From the NCBI GenBank assembly GCA_009731375.1, contig BJOX01000069.1, positions 1,069,776 to 1,119,122 of the forward strand: a stretch of 49,347 nucleotides of DNA. Reading direction: 5' to 3'. Made by a program: the position numbers and the translations under genes. Shown here one piece after another: positions 38,701 through 47,739 of the stretch. This DNA is from Paulinella micropora. Its lineage: Eukaryota > Cercozoa > Imbricatea > Euglyphida. Within the stretch, counting starts at the first letter, position 1, and the number at the start of each line of letters is the position of its first letter. The notes under the pieces are model-generated. The model was not told the DNA's origin. It made no database searches and saw only the letters and a program-made list of their open reading frames with translations.

Positions 38701-39061
38701 GTTCGTAAAACCTTGCTTGCCGTTCTACAAAGTTTCTAACCGCATTGATTGTTCGCTTCAATACATTAGCTTGGTATATTCATCTAACTGGTCCGTGATA
38801 TCCTTCATAATCCAGATGGACGAGATAGCTTGTATTTGGGTTTAGCTCTTGGAGGCGAGCTTCCCACCCCTGGGCATATTGTATAACGAGTGAATTATTT
38901 CTGCCGACTAGTTCGGGGTGGCCACCTGTTAATCTGTTTATAAGTCGCAGGGCGGTTGGAGTTGTAATGAGATACCATCTTCTTTTGCCTCTTTGTCTGA
39001 TGTAGTCTCCTCGTTACTCAATATTGTAGAGCGGAAATATTTCTGGTTGGTATTGGTCCAT
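35728..39061 (-). pseudogene. family B DNA polymerase joined to an SF1 (Pif1/RecD-like) helicase, with four in-frame stops
   Basis: One minus-strand frame runs from ATG 39061 through the polymerase to the helicase, broken only by TAA 39016, TGA 38782, TAA 37738 and TAA 36820 (first base each, minus strand) and by a 10-N gap. Polymerase: motif A-like HQIDMVKAYTN (about 37820-37850), a Lys-rich helix with KATDLLVGSLNK where motif B is expected, and motif C YSNTDSIAYEG (about 37085). No 3'-5' exonuclease motifs were recognised. Helicase: Walker A GKAGTGKS (about 36755-36778), QLP motif III (about 36390), TNYRQ, HCSQGRT motif V, and YVALSRA motif VI near the end. It probably copied and unwound the viral genome. 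The stops would prevent a full-length product unless read through. Confidence 0.8.
36430..36439. other. 10-N gap with duplicated flanks
   Basis: The 17 bases before the gap (36413-36429) and 36441-36457 are the same except for one substitution. Collapsing them removes 28 bases and puts both sides of the helicase in one frame, so nothing is really missing here. Confidence 0.8.
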
Positions 39062-39173
39062 TGTATATAGATATGCATGATAAATTTTTTGAAAAATAAT
39101 TATTTAATGCTTTACATATATTATATGGATATGTTTAGATGTAAAATATTTTACCGATAAAAAAAATTGTTGA

Positions 39174-39377
39174 TTAATTTGACTTGCTCAGTCGCTCTTC
39201 TAACTCCTGTATCTTCCTTTTGTATTCTTCTATATCTTGCGTGTATTGTATTAACTTCTGTGCTTTGGTTCGCAGTTCTTCGTTTAGGCAGTCTTTATTG
39301 CGGTAATAGTATGCGAGAGCTTTCTCATTATTCCTTTTTCTCCTTTCGTCTCCTTCATATATCTTTGGTCGTTGCAT
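39174..39377 (-). CDS. small coiled-coil protein upstream of the polymerase
   Basis: 67 codons (MQRPKIYEGDERRKRNNEKA...). Basic helix, then a clear heptad-type coiled coil (IEEYKRKIQELEERL). It precedes the polymerase as the similar small ORF at 1168-955 precedes the polymerase at the left edge. Upstream TATATAAAAG beside the ATG suggests a promoter of a different type from the structural genes. Function unknown. Confidence 0.5.
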   Translation of the reverse strand: MQRPKIYEGDERRKRNNEKALAYYYRNKDCLNEELRTKAQKLIQYTQDIEEYKRKIQELEERLSKSN

Positions 39378-39400
39378 CTTTTATATATGTAATATTATTT

Positions 39401-40200
39401 TTATAAATGTAAATAATTAATTTCTTTTAATTTAGTATTATATGATTTATTATGTTTGTGTAAATATTTCATCAAACTTACACGGTAATGTAGTATATTT
39501 TCTATGTAGTTTTTCCACAATTCTTCATTTAACGATGCGCCATTTATATACGAATGATGCTCTTTCATATCAAATAAATCTTGAACAGTTTTTCTATTTT
39601 TATTCCACACAGATATCAAATGTTTTAATGCTTCCTTCTGCTCTTGTTTCAAATCTGGATTAGCTTCATTTACACATTTTATGTATTTTTTAAATTTACT
39701 TTTACATTGCTTGATTGTGTTTTCGTGTATTTCAGTGTGTTCTGCTAGTCTATCTTGTCTTAATTCTTTATCACATTTGGTGCATTTGATTTTTTCTGCC
39801 TTTCTTTTTCTGTCTGCTTCTCGTTTATTTTACTTTGCTTCTTCGCTTAATATCTTTTTCTTATTTTCGTGTATTTCTTTGATATGTGAACTCAAATAAC
39901 CTCTGCTTAGTTCTTTATCACATGGTGTGCATTTGACTTTTTCTTTACCTCTTTCTTTGTTGTATTCGTTTTTGTAAGATTTTTGTTGAGGTGTTAATAC
40001 TTGTTTGTGTGTTTTCGCATATTCGTTCTGGTATTTTTACATCATTCCTTGCAGTAGTTTCTATTAGCATAAGAATTCTCAGGAGTTCTTACAACTTTAC
40101 AATTTCTACATAGCTGTAAGCAATCATTACATATGATGGATGTGCCACCTCGCAATGAAACACGTCGGTATCATTTCTTGTCGCAGAATTCACAATTCAT
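39401..40200 (-). pseudogene. zinc-finger protein, broken by stops and a shift
   Basis: Start ATG 40200. The N-terminal part has four C-x2-C pairs (CEFC, CNDC, CRNC and YC) and carries in-frame TGA at 40173-40171 and 40044-40042. A one-base shift follows in an A5 run at about 40035. The frame then runs to TAA 39403-39401 with a further in-frame TAA at 39832-39830. The second part has two C2H2-type fingers (CTPCDKELSR...SSHIKEIH and CTKCDKELRQ...EHTEIH) and a helical C-terminal region. It probably was a DNA-binding regulator next to the right TIR. TATAAAA lies just upstream, inside the region before the TIR. The original boundaries are inferred from frame continuity. Confidence 0.6.
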
Positions 40201-40241
40201 TGTTTTTTATAAATAGTATATATATGTATAAATGTAAATTA

Positions 40242-40702
40242 ACATACAACCAGAAAACATAATTGAAACTAAACGACACAAAAAGAAAAAGGTAATGTTT
40301 GATTTTGTAGAAATTTACCCTCCTGACAAATGTGTGTCTTGATTTTTGAGCCGAAGTGCGACAAAAAAATTGAAACTAACGACAGAGAAAAAAAGCAAAG
40401 ATTCGTCGCACAAAACGAACGATCTGTCGCATTGAAGTATTTGCTGATGAATTCTATTACCTTTTTGTTTTTTGTTGTTGGGCTCATTTCCTTTTTGCTT
40501 TGGTGTGCGTCTCTGGTGGCGGGGGCGTGTCTTGACTTTTGTCCCGAAGTGGCACCCTATACTACCAGAGTAAAAAATGAGGATTTATGCTGTTATCTCT
40601 TTTATATGAACGAACATGGCAAAAATGGCAAACGATAGCAAAATTCAAAACGAAAAGGGGGGGGAGCCTTTGGATCACTCCCCCTTTTCTTTCCCGTTTT
40701 TT
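40242..40702 (-). repeat. right terminal inverted repeat
   Basis: 461 bp, reverse complement of 19430-19899. It contains a copy of the end of the integrase coding sequence. Confidence 0.95.
40330..40638 (+). CDS. hydrophobic ORF inside the right TIR
   Basis: 102 codons. The last 68 equal the ORF at 19701-19495 except for one residue. A 34-residue charged N-terminal extension is open here but not in the left TIR, because of an indel near 19732. A probable membrane segment at residues about 42-64 is followed by Cys-rich sequence. It points outward. No family recognised, and coding status is uncertain. Confidence 0.3.
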   Translation: MCVLIFEPKCDKKIETNDREKKQRFVAQNERSVALKYLLMNSITFLFFVVGLISFLLWCASLVAGACLDFCPEVAPYTTRVKNEDLCCYLFYMNEHGKNGKR

Positions 40703-41062
<360 letters not shown>

Positions 41063-41175
41063 TAAACTTTCTTTGTTGCTTGTTGTGCCGCAGGGTGTGC
41101 GTATTACGTGTTATGAGCATCGTGTATGTTATGAAGGAGGTGGAGGTGGTCCTCCCTGCGCTGCCAGCAAGACCC

Positions 41176-41243
<68 letters not shown>

Positions 41244-41266
41244 AGACTCCTGTCTGCAACCCATAG
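41063..41266. other. short unassigned segment with GA and GACA microsatellites
   Basis: Unique sequence to 41178, then (GA)n 41180-41220 and (GACA)n 41220-41243. No gene supported. Confidence 0.7.
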
Positions 41267-41603
41267 GTATGTATGTATGACATATGTATGTATGTATGAT
41301 GTATGTATGTATGTATGTATGTATATATGTATGTATGCATGCATGCATGCATGCATGTATGTATGTATGTATGTATGTATAGTTCTGCATGTATGTATGT
41401 ATGTATGTATGTATGTATGTATGTATGTATGCATGTATGCATGCATGTATGTATGTATGTATGTATGTATGTATGTATTTATGTATGTATGTATAGGTCT
41501 GCATGTATGTATGTATGTATGTATGTATGTAAGCATCATGTATGCATGCATGCATGTATGCATGCATGTATGTATGTATATGTATGTATATGTATGTATG
41601 TAC

Positions 41604-41635
<32 letters not shown>

Positions 41636-42235
41636 GGGCACCCAACAAGAAAAGCTGCACAAACAGAACCAGAAGAAGAAAAAAAAGAAGAAGAAAAGGA
41701 GGAAACAGAAAGGAGCAAAAGAGAAGGGTGGGACACAACAAGCTGCAGGCGCCACAACAACCACGTATGTACGTCTGCATGTATGTATGCATGTATGTAT
41801 GTATGTATGTATGTATGTACATATGTATGTACGTATGTATGTACGTATGTATGTATGTATGTATGTATGAATGTATGTATGGAATCTATGTATGTATGGT
41901 ATGTATGTATGTATGTATGTATGTATGTATGTATGTATGCATGTATGCATGTATGTATGTATGTATGTTTGTATGTATGTATGTATGTATGTATGTATGT
42001 ATGTATGTATGTATGTACGTGTGTATGTATGTACGTCTGTATGTATGTACGTATGTATGTATGTACGTATGTATGTATGCATGTATGTATGTATGCATGT
42101 ATGTATGTATGTATGTATGTATGTATGTATGTATGTATGTATGTATGGTATGTATGTATGTATGTATGTATGTATGCATGTATGTATGTATCTATGTATG
42201 TATGTATGTATGTATGTAATGTATGTATGTATGTA
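41267..42235. repeat. long GTAT microsatellite field
   Basis: GTAT with GCAT variants, interrupted at 41636-41765 by a unique A/G-rich piece. Frames of repeating MYVC or YIHT are artefacts of the 4-bp unit. Confidence 0.95.
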
Positions 42236-42528
42236 GGAAGTTCCTCATCAGGGAGCTAATGGCACCTGGATCCTACGGGTATGTATGTATGTATGTATGT
42301 ATGTATGTATGTACGTATGTATGTATGTATGCATGTATGTATGCATGCATGTATGCATGCATGTATGTATGTATGTATGTATGTATGTACGTACGTACGT
42401 ACGTATGTATGTACGTACGTACGTATGTATGAATGTATGTATGTAGGCTGTACCTATGGCCGTCAGCGCACCTCCTGACAGAGTTCTTAGGTATGCATGT
42501 CTTTATTGCATCTATCTATCTATCTATA

Positions 42529-42560
<32 letters not shown>
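42236..42560. repeat. GTAT and TCTA microsatellites
   Basis: GTAT/GTAC tract 42280-42447, unique piece 42448-42508, TCTA tract 42509-42560. Confidence 0.9.
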
Positions 42561-42561
<1 letters not shown>

Positions 42562-43095
42562 GATCTCATCACTTACTCCACGGAGTGAACCAAGGCCACT
42601 TGAGGTGTCACTGACCCTCCCTTGGGCTTGGGTTTTTGAAATGGGTGCCATCTGTCGACAGACAGAGAATTAGGGGATGGTGTGGGTGTGCTGGGCCCGT
42701 GGTGGGGTGCCTTATGTGTGCCTAGCCATACGCCTATAAGTCACATGCCGAAATAGCGACGGGAAGCACAATCCTGTTCCCTCAGGGTGCCCTTTCTCGC
42801 TTGTTGAGCCCGGAATAAAACCCACAGTGCTCTGTCGGTTTATACTAGACTGTCGAACAGTCTCGAAACTCCATCTGCTTACTGGGTCCTCTGTAATGGA
42901 GGTGGGAGCTCGTTCTGCAAGGGGCGCTTATGGAACGAGCCCTGGCCCCGCCTGGTACTAGAGAGGCTTGGTATCGCCTGTATCAGTCCCTTCCGTGCAA
43001 ACATCACGGCTTAGCTGGGCATCGGGTTAATACTTTACCCACAGACTTCCTTGGTTGACGAAATCAGAAGCTCCTTTTTTTGACATTAGTCGATA
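42561..43095. other. 535-bp non-repetitive, GC-richer segment of unknown nature
   Basis: Bounded on both sides by TCTA tracts. Moderate GC, no long open frame on either strand, no recognised RNA or element. Possibly a dispersed non-coding element. Confidence 0.35.
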
Positions 43096-43168
43096 TCTCA
43101 TCTATCTATCTATCTATCTATCTACCTACCTACCTACCTACCTACCTATCTACCTGTTTGTCTGTTTG

Positions 43169-43213
<45 letters not shown>

Positions 43214-43280
43214 ACATGTATGTTATGTTGTTAGCTAGGAACGAGTGGGTGGTGGCCGGGCGCACCGTGCTGGTACGACA
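43096..43280. repeat. TCTA/CCTA microsatellite
   Basis: TCTA, CCTA and TCTG units to 43212, then a short unique piece. Confidence 0.9.
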
Positions 43281-43311
<31 letters not shown>

Positions 43312-43369
43312 GCATACATACATACGTACATACATACATACATACATACATACATACATACATACATAC

Positions 43370-43410
<41 letters not shown>

Positions 43411-43642
43411 TACATACATAAAAACACACACGCAGGAGCTTGGTGGTGGCTATGCGTTACCTGCCTTGGTTGCGCTTGCTCTAGGCGTGATGCAAATCGC
43501 ACTGACCATACACACACACACACACACAGACACACACACACACACATACATGCACACACACATGCAGGAGCTTGGTGGTGGCTATGCGTTAGCCTGCCTT
43601 GGTTGCGCTTGCTCTGGGCGCGAAACAAATCGCACTGACCAT

Positions 43643-43683
<41 letters not shown>

Positions 43684-43910
43684 CATACATACATGCACAC
43701 ACACACGCAGGAGCTTGGTCGTTGCTTTGCCTTACCTGCCTTGGTTGCGCTTGCTCTAGGTGTGAAGCAAATCGCACTGACCATACACACACATACATAC
43801 ATACATACACACATACACGCAGGAGCTTGGTTGCGGCTGTGCATTACCTGGCTTGGTTGCGCTTGCTCTGGGCGCGAAACAAGTCGTACTGACCGGTCAC
43901 ACACACAAGA
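43281..43910. repeat. CA/CATA microsatellite alternating with a tandem unit
   Basis: A unit of about 85 bp (GCAGGAGCTTGGT...TTGCGCTTGCTCT...CGCACTGACCATACAC) occurs four times, at about 43432, 43564, 43707 and 43819, separated by CACA/CATA tracts of variable length. Confidence 0.85.
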
Positions 43911-44096
43911 CGAATATCATGATGATGCAGACATTGGTGCATGCGTGTTGCGGGGCTCTGTAGTCTCACCAGCTTGCCGCGTGCGGTGTGGACTATTCAT
44001 ATATACGTGTATAGCTATACATTTTTATTTGTATGTCTTTGCTGCTGGTTCTAGACATGGGCTCTCCAAGCATTTTGGACATATTTATACTTGTGT

Positions 44097-44131
<35 letters not shown>

Positions 44132-44219
44132 AATATATATATATATGCGTGTGTGTGTATGCATATATATATATAATATATAACATATATATATATATAT
44201 TAATATATATATATATATG

Positions 44220-44270
<51 letters not shown>

Positions 44271-44385
44271 TTGTGTGTGTGTGTGTGTGTGCGTGTGTGT
44301 TTGTGTGTGTGTGCGTGTGTATGTGTGTGTGTGTATGTGTGTTTGTGTGTGCGTGGTGTGTGTGTGTGTGGTGTGTGGTGTGTAG
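43911..44385. other. unassigned segment and TA/TG microsatellite
   Basis: 43911-44100 is unique with no gene seen. 44106-44378 is TA then TG repeats. Confidence 0.7.
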
Positions 44386-44716
44386 ACACGGGCTGTCCGC
44401 GGTCTGTGCTGGAGAATGTGTTGACGATCTGCGCGTTGAACGGCGTGACGGTGGAGTGCGGTGGTTCCCCCAGCACGGGGAAACAGACATCAACCACCCC
44501 GGACCAAGTTGTCAAGCTAGCGGCGGGAGAAGCGAGGAGAAGGGGTAGAAAGGGGGAAAGAGGCGGAGGAGGAGGAGGAGGAGCTGCGGCAGCAGGAGTA
44601 GGTGAAGCTGAAGCAGGAGCAGCAGCAGGGATAAGAGCAGTGGAACCAGCAGCAAGAGGAGGACTAGGTGGCGGTGCTGGAAGCGCAGCGAGGAGAGGAA
44701 GCGCACAACCGATTTG

Positions 44717-44719
<3 letters not shown>
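44386..44719 (+). other. possible host exon or retrogene fragment (tentative)
   Basis: GC-rich open stretch directly after a ...GTGTGTAG that could be a splice acceptor. The plus-strand frame begins DTGCPRSVLENVLTICALNG and goes into Gly/Ala/Glu-rich sequence. Open to the following ACT tract. No family recognised and no partner exon visible, so it may be chance. Confidence 0.2.
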
Positions 44720-44767
<48 letters not shown>

Positions 44768-44783
44768 GACTACGACGACGACG

Positions 44784-44846
<63 letters not shown>

Positions 44847-45178
44847 GCTACTAGCGATGTTCACGCGCGAGTGCACGTGCTTCCCAGTCACGCGCCAGTG
44901 CACGTGCTTCCGTTGGAGTGGGGGCAGTTTTCGTCTCGAGCCTTGGATTTAGCTGCTGGCAGAGACACGTGTATGTATGTGTGTATTATATGTATTGTAT
45001 GTATTGTATGTATGCATGTATGTACGTATGTATGTATGTATGTATGTATGTATCTATGTATGTATGTATGTATGTATGTATGTATGTTTTAAGATGGAGA
45101 GACTCACATAGTCCTCCCGCCCTCTACGAGAACAGCACACACAGCTTACACTCTCTCAAGTTGTGCACATGTGTATCA
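44720..45178. repeat. ACT and GTAT microsatellites with a short duplicated motif
   Basis: ACT tract to 44852. CCAGT...GTGCACGTGCTTCC occurs twice at 44870-44912. GTAT tract 44970-45088. Confidence 0.85.
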
Positions 45179-45338
45179 TGTGAAATACCTGTTTGATGTG
45201 AATTACCTGTTTGATGTGAAATACCTGTTTGATGTGAAATACCTGTTTGATGTGAAATACCTGTTTGATGTGAAATACCTGTTTGATGAATACCTGTTTG
45301 ATGTGAAATACCTGTTTGATGTGAAACACCTGTTTGTT
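45179..45338. repeat. 18-bp minisatellite, about 9 copies
   Basis: Unit TGTGAAATACCTGTTTGA. One copy is shortened by 3 bp (about 45285). Because 18 and 3 divide by 3, the frame stays open (repeating YLFDVK on plus, HQTGIS on minus). Confidence 0.9.
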
Positions 45339-46007
45339 GGAACCCAGCGTGCATTGGTGCCTGAATTTTCAAGTTTTTTAGTGGATGTAGGCAAGGGTGT
45401 GTAGGAGTGGATAGAAGAAGTGGTGTGAGGGAGAAGAAAAGATAGAAGGGGTGGGCAGGAGAGAGACTACCTTTTGAATTGGAGATGGCCATATTGCCAA
45501 GCATGTGCCGAGAAGAGAATTGCATTTGCATCAAGCGCACACCAGACAACACAGCCACACCATGAGTGCATTATCCTTCACGGACATGTCGGAAAATGAG
45601 AAAGCATGGGTTGTGGAATGGATGCATGAGTTGTGGATTAAGACAGATTGAGAAATAGAATATGTAGGAGACAGAAAGTTGGATCCGGAAAAAGGTAGTG
45701 TAGTTGTGATTGGAGGAAAAGAGTAGATGTGGTGAAGTTGAAACGTGGTTGGTGCAAGAAGGTAACGGAAAAGGCTGAGACTTCTGAGGGCGAGCATACA
45801 TGGGGTTGTGGGGGCAAGAGAGAGAGGAGCAAGGCAGAAAAACACGTGTATTAGCGAAATTGTTGATGGAAAGAGGGAGTTACCATTTTCTTGGGAACGG
45901 AAGGGTGTGTGAAAAAAGTGGTGAAAGGTGACACAGTTGGGAAAAATGGGGGGAAATGGTGTAGAAGTATGTTTTAGCGGTATGTTTAATACCAGAGAGA
46001 CAATGAA
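45339..46007. other. unassigned A/G-rich sequence
   Basis: Unique-looking, many GGAGAGAAG-type tracts. Only short frames. No feature supported. Confidence 0.4.
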
Positions 46008-46043
46008 AATGTATGTATGTATGCATGTATGTATGTATGTATG

Positions 46044-46074
<31 letters not shown>

Positions 46075-46354
46075 CTATGTATCTATGTATCTATGTATGT
46101 ATCTATGCATGTATCTATGCATGTATCTATGTTTGTATCTATGTATGTAATGTATGTATGTATGTATGTATGTATGTATGTATATAATGTATGTGTGTAT
46201 GTATGTATGTATGTATGTATGTATGTATGTATGTAGTATGTATGTATGTATGTATGTATGTATGTATGTATGCATGCATGCATGCATGCATGCATGCATG
46301 TATTTATGATGTATGTATGTATGTATGTATGTATGTATGTATGTATATATATAA

Positions 46355-46387
<33 letters not shown>

Positions 46388-46389
46388 TG

Positions 46390-46423
<34 letters not shown>

Positions 46424-46428
46424 TGTAG
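46008..46428. repeat. GTAT microsatellite
   Basis: GTAT with GCAT and CTAT variants. Confidence 0.95.
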
Positions 46429-46488
46429 CGATCGGTTTAGTGGAGGTGTTGTTGGGCTCCGACGTCTTCTATGACCCTAGCATGTATG

Positions 46489-46537
<49 letters not shown>

Positions 46538-46802
46538 CCTACCTACCAACCTACCTACCTACCTACCTACCTATCTATCTATCTATCTATCGACCTATCT
46601 ATCATTCTATCCATGTATCTATCTATCTCTGTCTCTCTATTCATTTATCCAGCTATCCTTGTATCTATCCATGTATCTTTCTGTCTCTCTGTGCATTAGT
46701 TGATCTATTCATCTACTTATCTATCTATCCAATTGTTTCATCAGTGTTATTCACTATTTCCTAATGATCTCTTAACGCAGGTATGAGGATCTGCTTGCAA
46801 CG
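46429..46802. repeat. TCTA microsatellite with short flanks
   Basis: TCTA/CCTA/TCCA units at about 46488-46735. Confidence 0.9.
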
Positions 46803-46864
46803 TTGACCTTGTTCCGCAAGCCTCTGTTGACTGTCTACCATCACCGCAGCGAGGAGGACCGACA
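46803..46864 (+). repeat. dispersed repeat D, copy 1
   Basis: CTTGTTCCGCAAGCCTCTGT...GCGAGGAGGACCGACA, repeated at 47540-47597 with few differences. Both copies adjoin simple repeats. Confidence 0.8.
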
Positions 46865-47101
46865 CGTCTCTTCTTCTTCTTCTCCTTCTTCTTCTTCTTC
46901 TTCTTCTTCTTCTTCTTCTTCTTCTTCATCATCATCTTCTTCATCTTCTTCTTCATCTTCTTCTTCATCTTCTTCTTCTTCTTCTTCTTCTTCTTCTTCT
47001 TCTCCTCCTCCTCCTCCTCCTCCTCCTCCTCCTCTTCCTTCTTCTTCTTCTTCTCCTCCTCCTCCTCCTCCTCGTTCTTCTTATTATTGTTATTATTATT
47101 A

Positions 47102-47149
<48 letters not shown>

Positions 47150-47150
47150 T
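46865..47150. repeat. TTC, CTC and TTA microsatellites
   Basis: Long pyrimidine tract, then TTA units. Confidence 0.95.
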
Positions 47151-47447
47151 ACCATCTGGGCCCTGTCGCCAGTTCGATTCCCGTCGGTGCCACCAGTTTT
47201 TTCATTGAACATACCGGTCTATTTCTGGACCAGTATTTTCATTGAACATACCGGCCCGTCTGGAAGTGTTGGAANNNNNNNNNNNNNNNNNNNNNNNNNN
47301 NNNNNNNNNNNNNNNNNNNNNNGAAGTGTTGGAATTGCCCCTGCGGGGGTGTCATTAGAGCTTATCGTCAATTCTTCGTACTCCCCTCACGGGTGAGACG
47401 ATGGAGGCGCATGTGCAGAAATGCATCAGCCATTGACAGAGAAGCAC

Positions 47448-47449
<2 letters not shown>
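47151..47449 (+). repeat. tRNA-derived SINE, nearly complete but gapped
   Basis: Starts in the tRNA-like head (CAGTTCGATTCCCGTCGGTG), continues through the body, and ends ...GAGAAGCAC before a TTA tail. Ns 47275-47322. The GAAGTGTTGGAA on both sides of the gap is duplicated. It matches the two halves at 18760-18622 and 8259-8158. Confidence 0.75.
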
Positions 47450-47500
<51 letters not shown>

Positions 47501-47655
47501 TTTCTTTTTTTTTTCTTTTTTTTTTCTTTTTTTTTTTCCCTTGTTCCGCAAGCATCTGTTGACTGTCTATCATCACCGCAGCGAGGAGGACCGACAGGTC
47601 CTTTCTTGCTGTTGTTGTTGTTGTAGTTTGTTGTTGTAGTTGTTGTTGTTGTTGC

Positions 47656-47686
<31 letters not shown>

Positions 47687-47739
47687 GTTGTTGCTGTTGT
47701 CGTTGTTGTTATTATTATTTTTATTATTATCACTGAAAG
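47450..47739. repeat. TTA and TTG microsatellites plus dispersed repeat D, copy 2
   Basis: TTA 47450-47500, T-rich to 47538, repeat D 47540-47597, TTG tract 47605-47720. Confidence 0.85.

Larger units (their letters stand above)
19430..40702. mobile_element. integrated Polinton-like virus / virophage-like element, complete with TIRs
   Basis: 21,273 bp between perfect CTAGGA duplications. The TIRs are about 465 bp, starting AAAAAACGGGAAAG. Gene set: rve-type integrase, packaging ATPase, adenain-like protease, penton, major capsid, plus replication genes. This is the module shared by Polintons, Mavirus-type virophages and PLVs. Structural genes are mostly on plus from 21602 to 34467, and replication genes on minus at 39061-35728. 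Several genes are interrupted, so this copy is probably no longer able to replicate unaided. No animal, plant or human virus relationship can be deduced, and the virus host is presumably the organism sequenced. Confidence 0.95.

Noticed and set aside
19430-40702. Virus-wide alternative genetic code (TGA = Trp, TAA = Gln)
   Set aside because: Integrase, ATPase, penton and capsid genes contain no in-frame stops and Trp is TGG there. Isolated stops in a few genes fit mutation better. Kept only as a testable alternative.
41063-41180. Short host gene after the CAA tract
   Set aside because: Only short frames that depend on neighbouring microsatellites. No domain.
41267-42235. Many overlapping long frames of repeating MYVC or HTYI
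   Set aside because: They are products of a 4-bp microsatellite open in several frames at once.
45179-45338. CRISPR array
   Set aside because: The 18-bp units are contiguous, without unique spacers. Eukaryotic setting.
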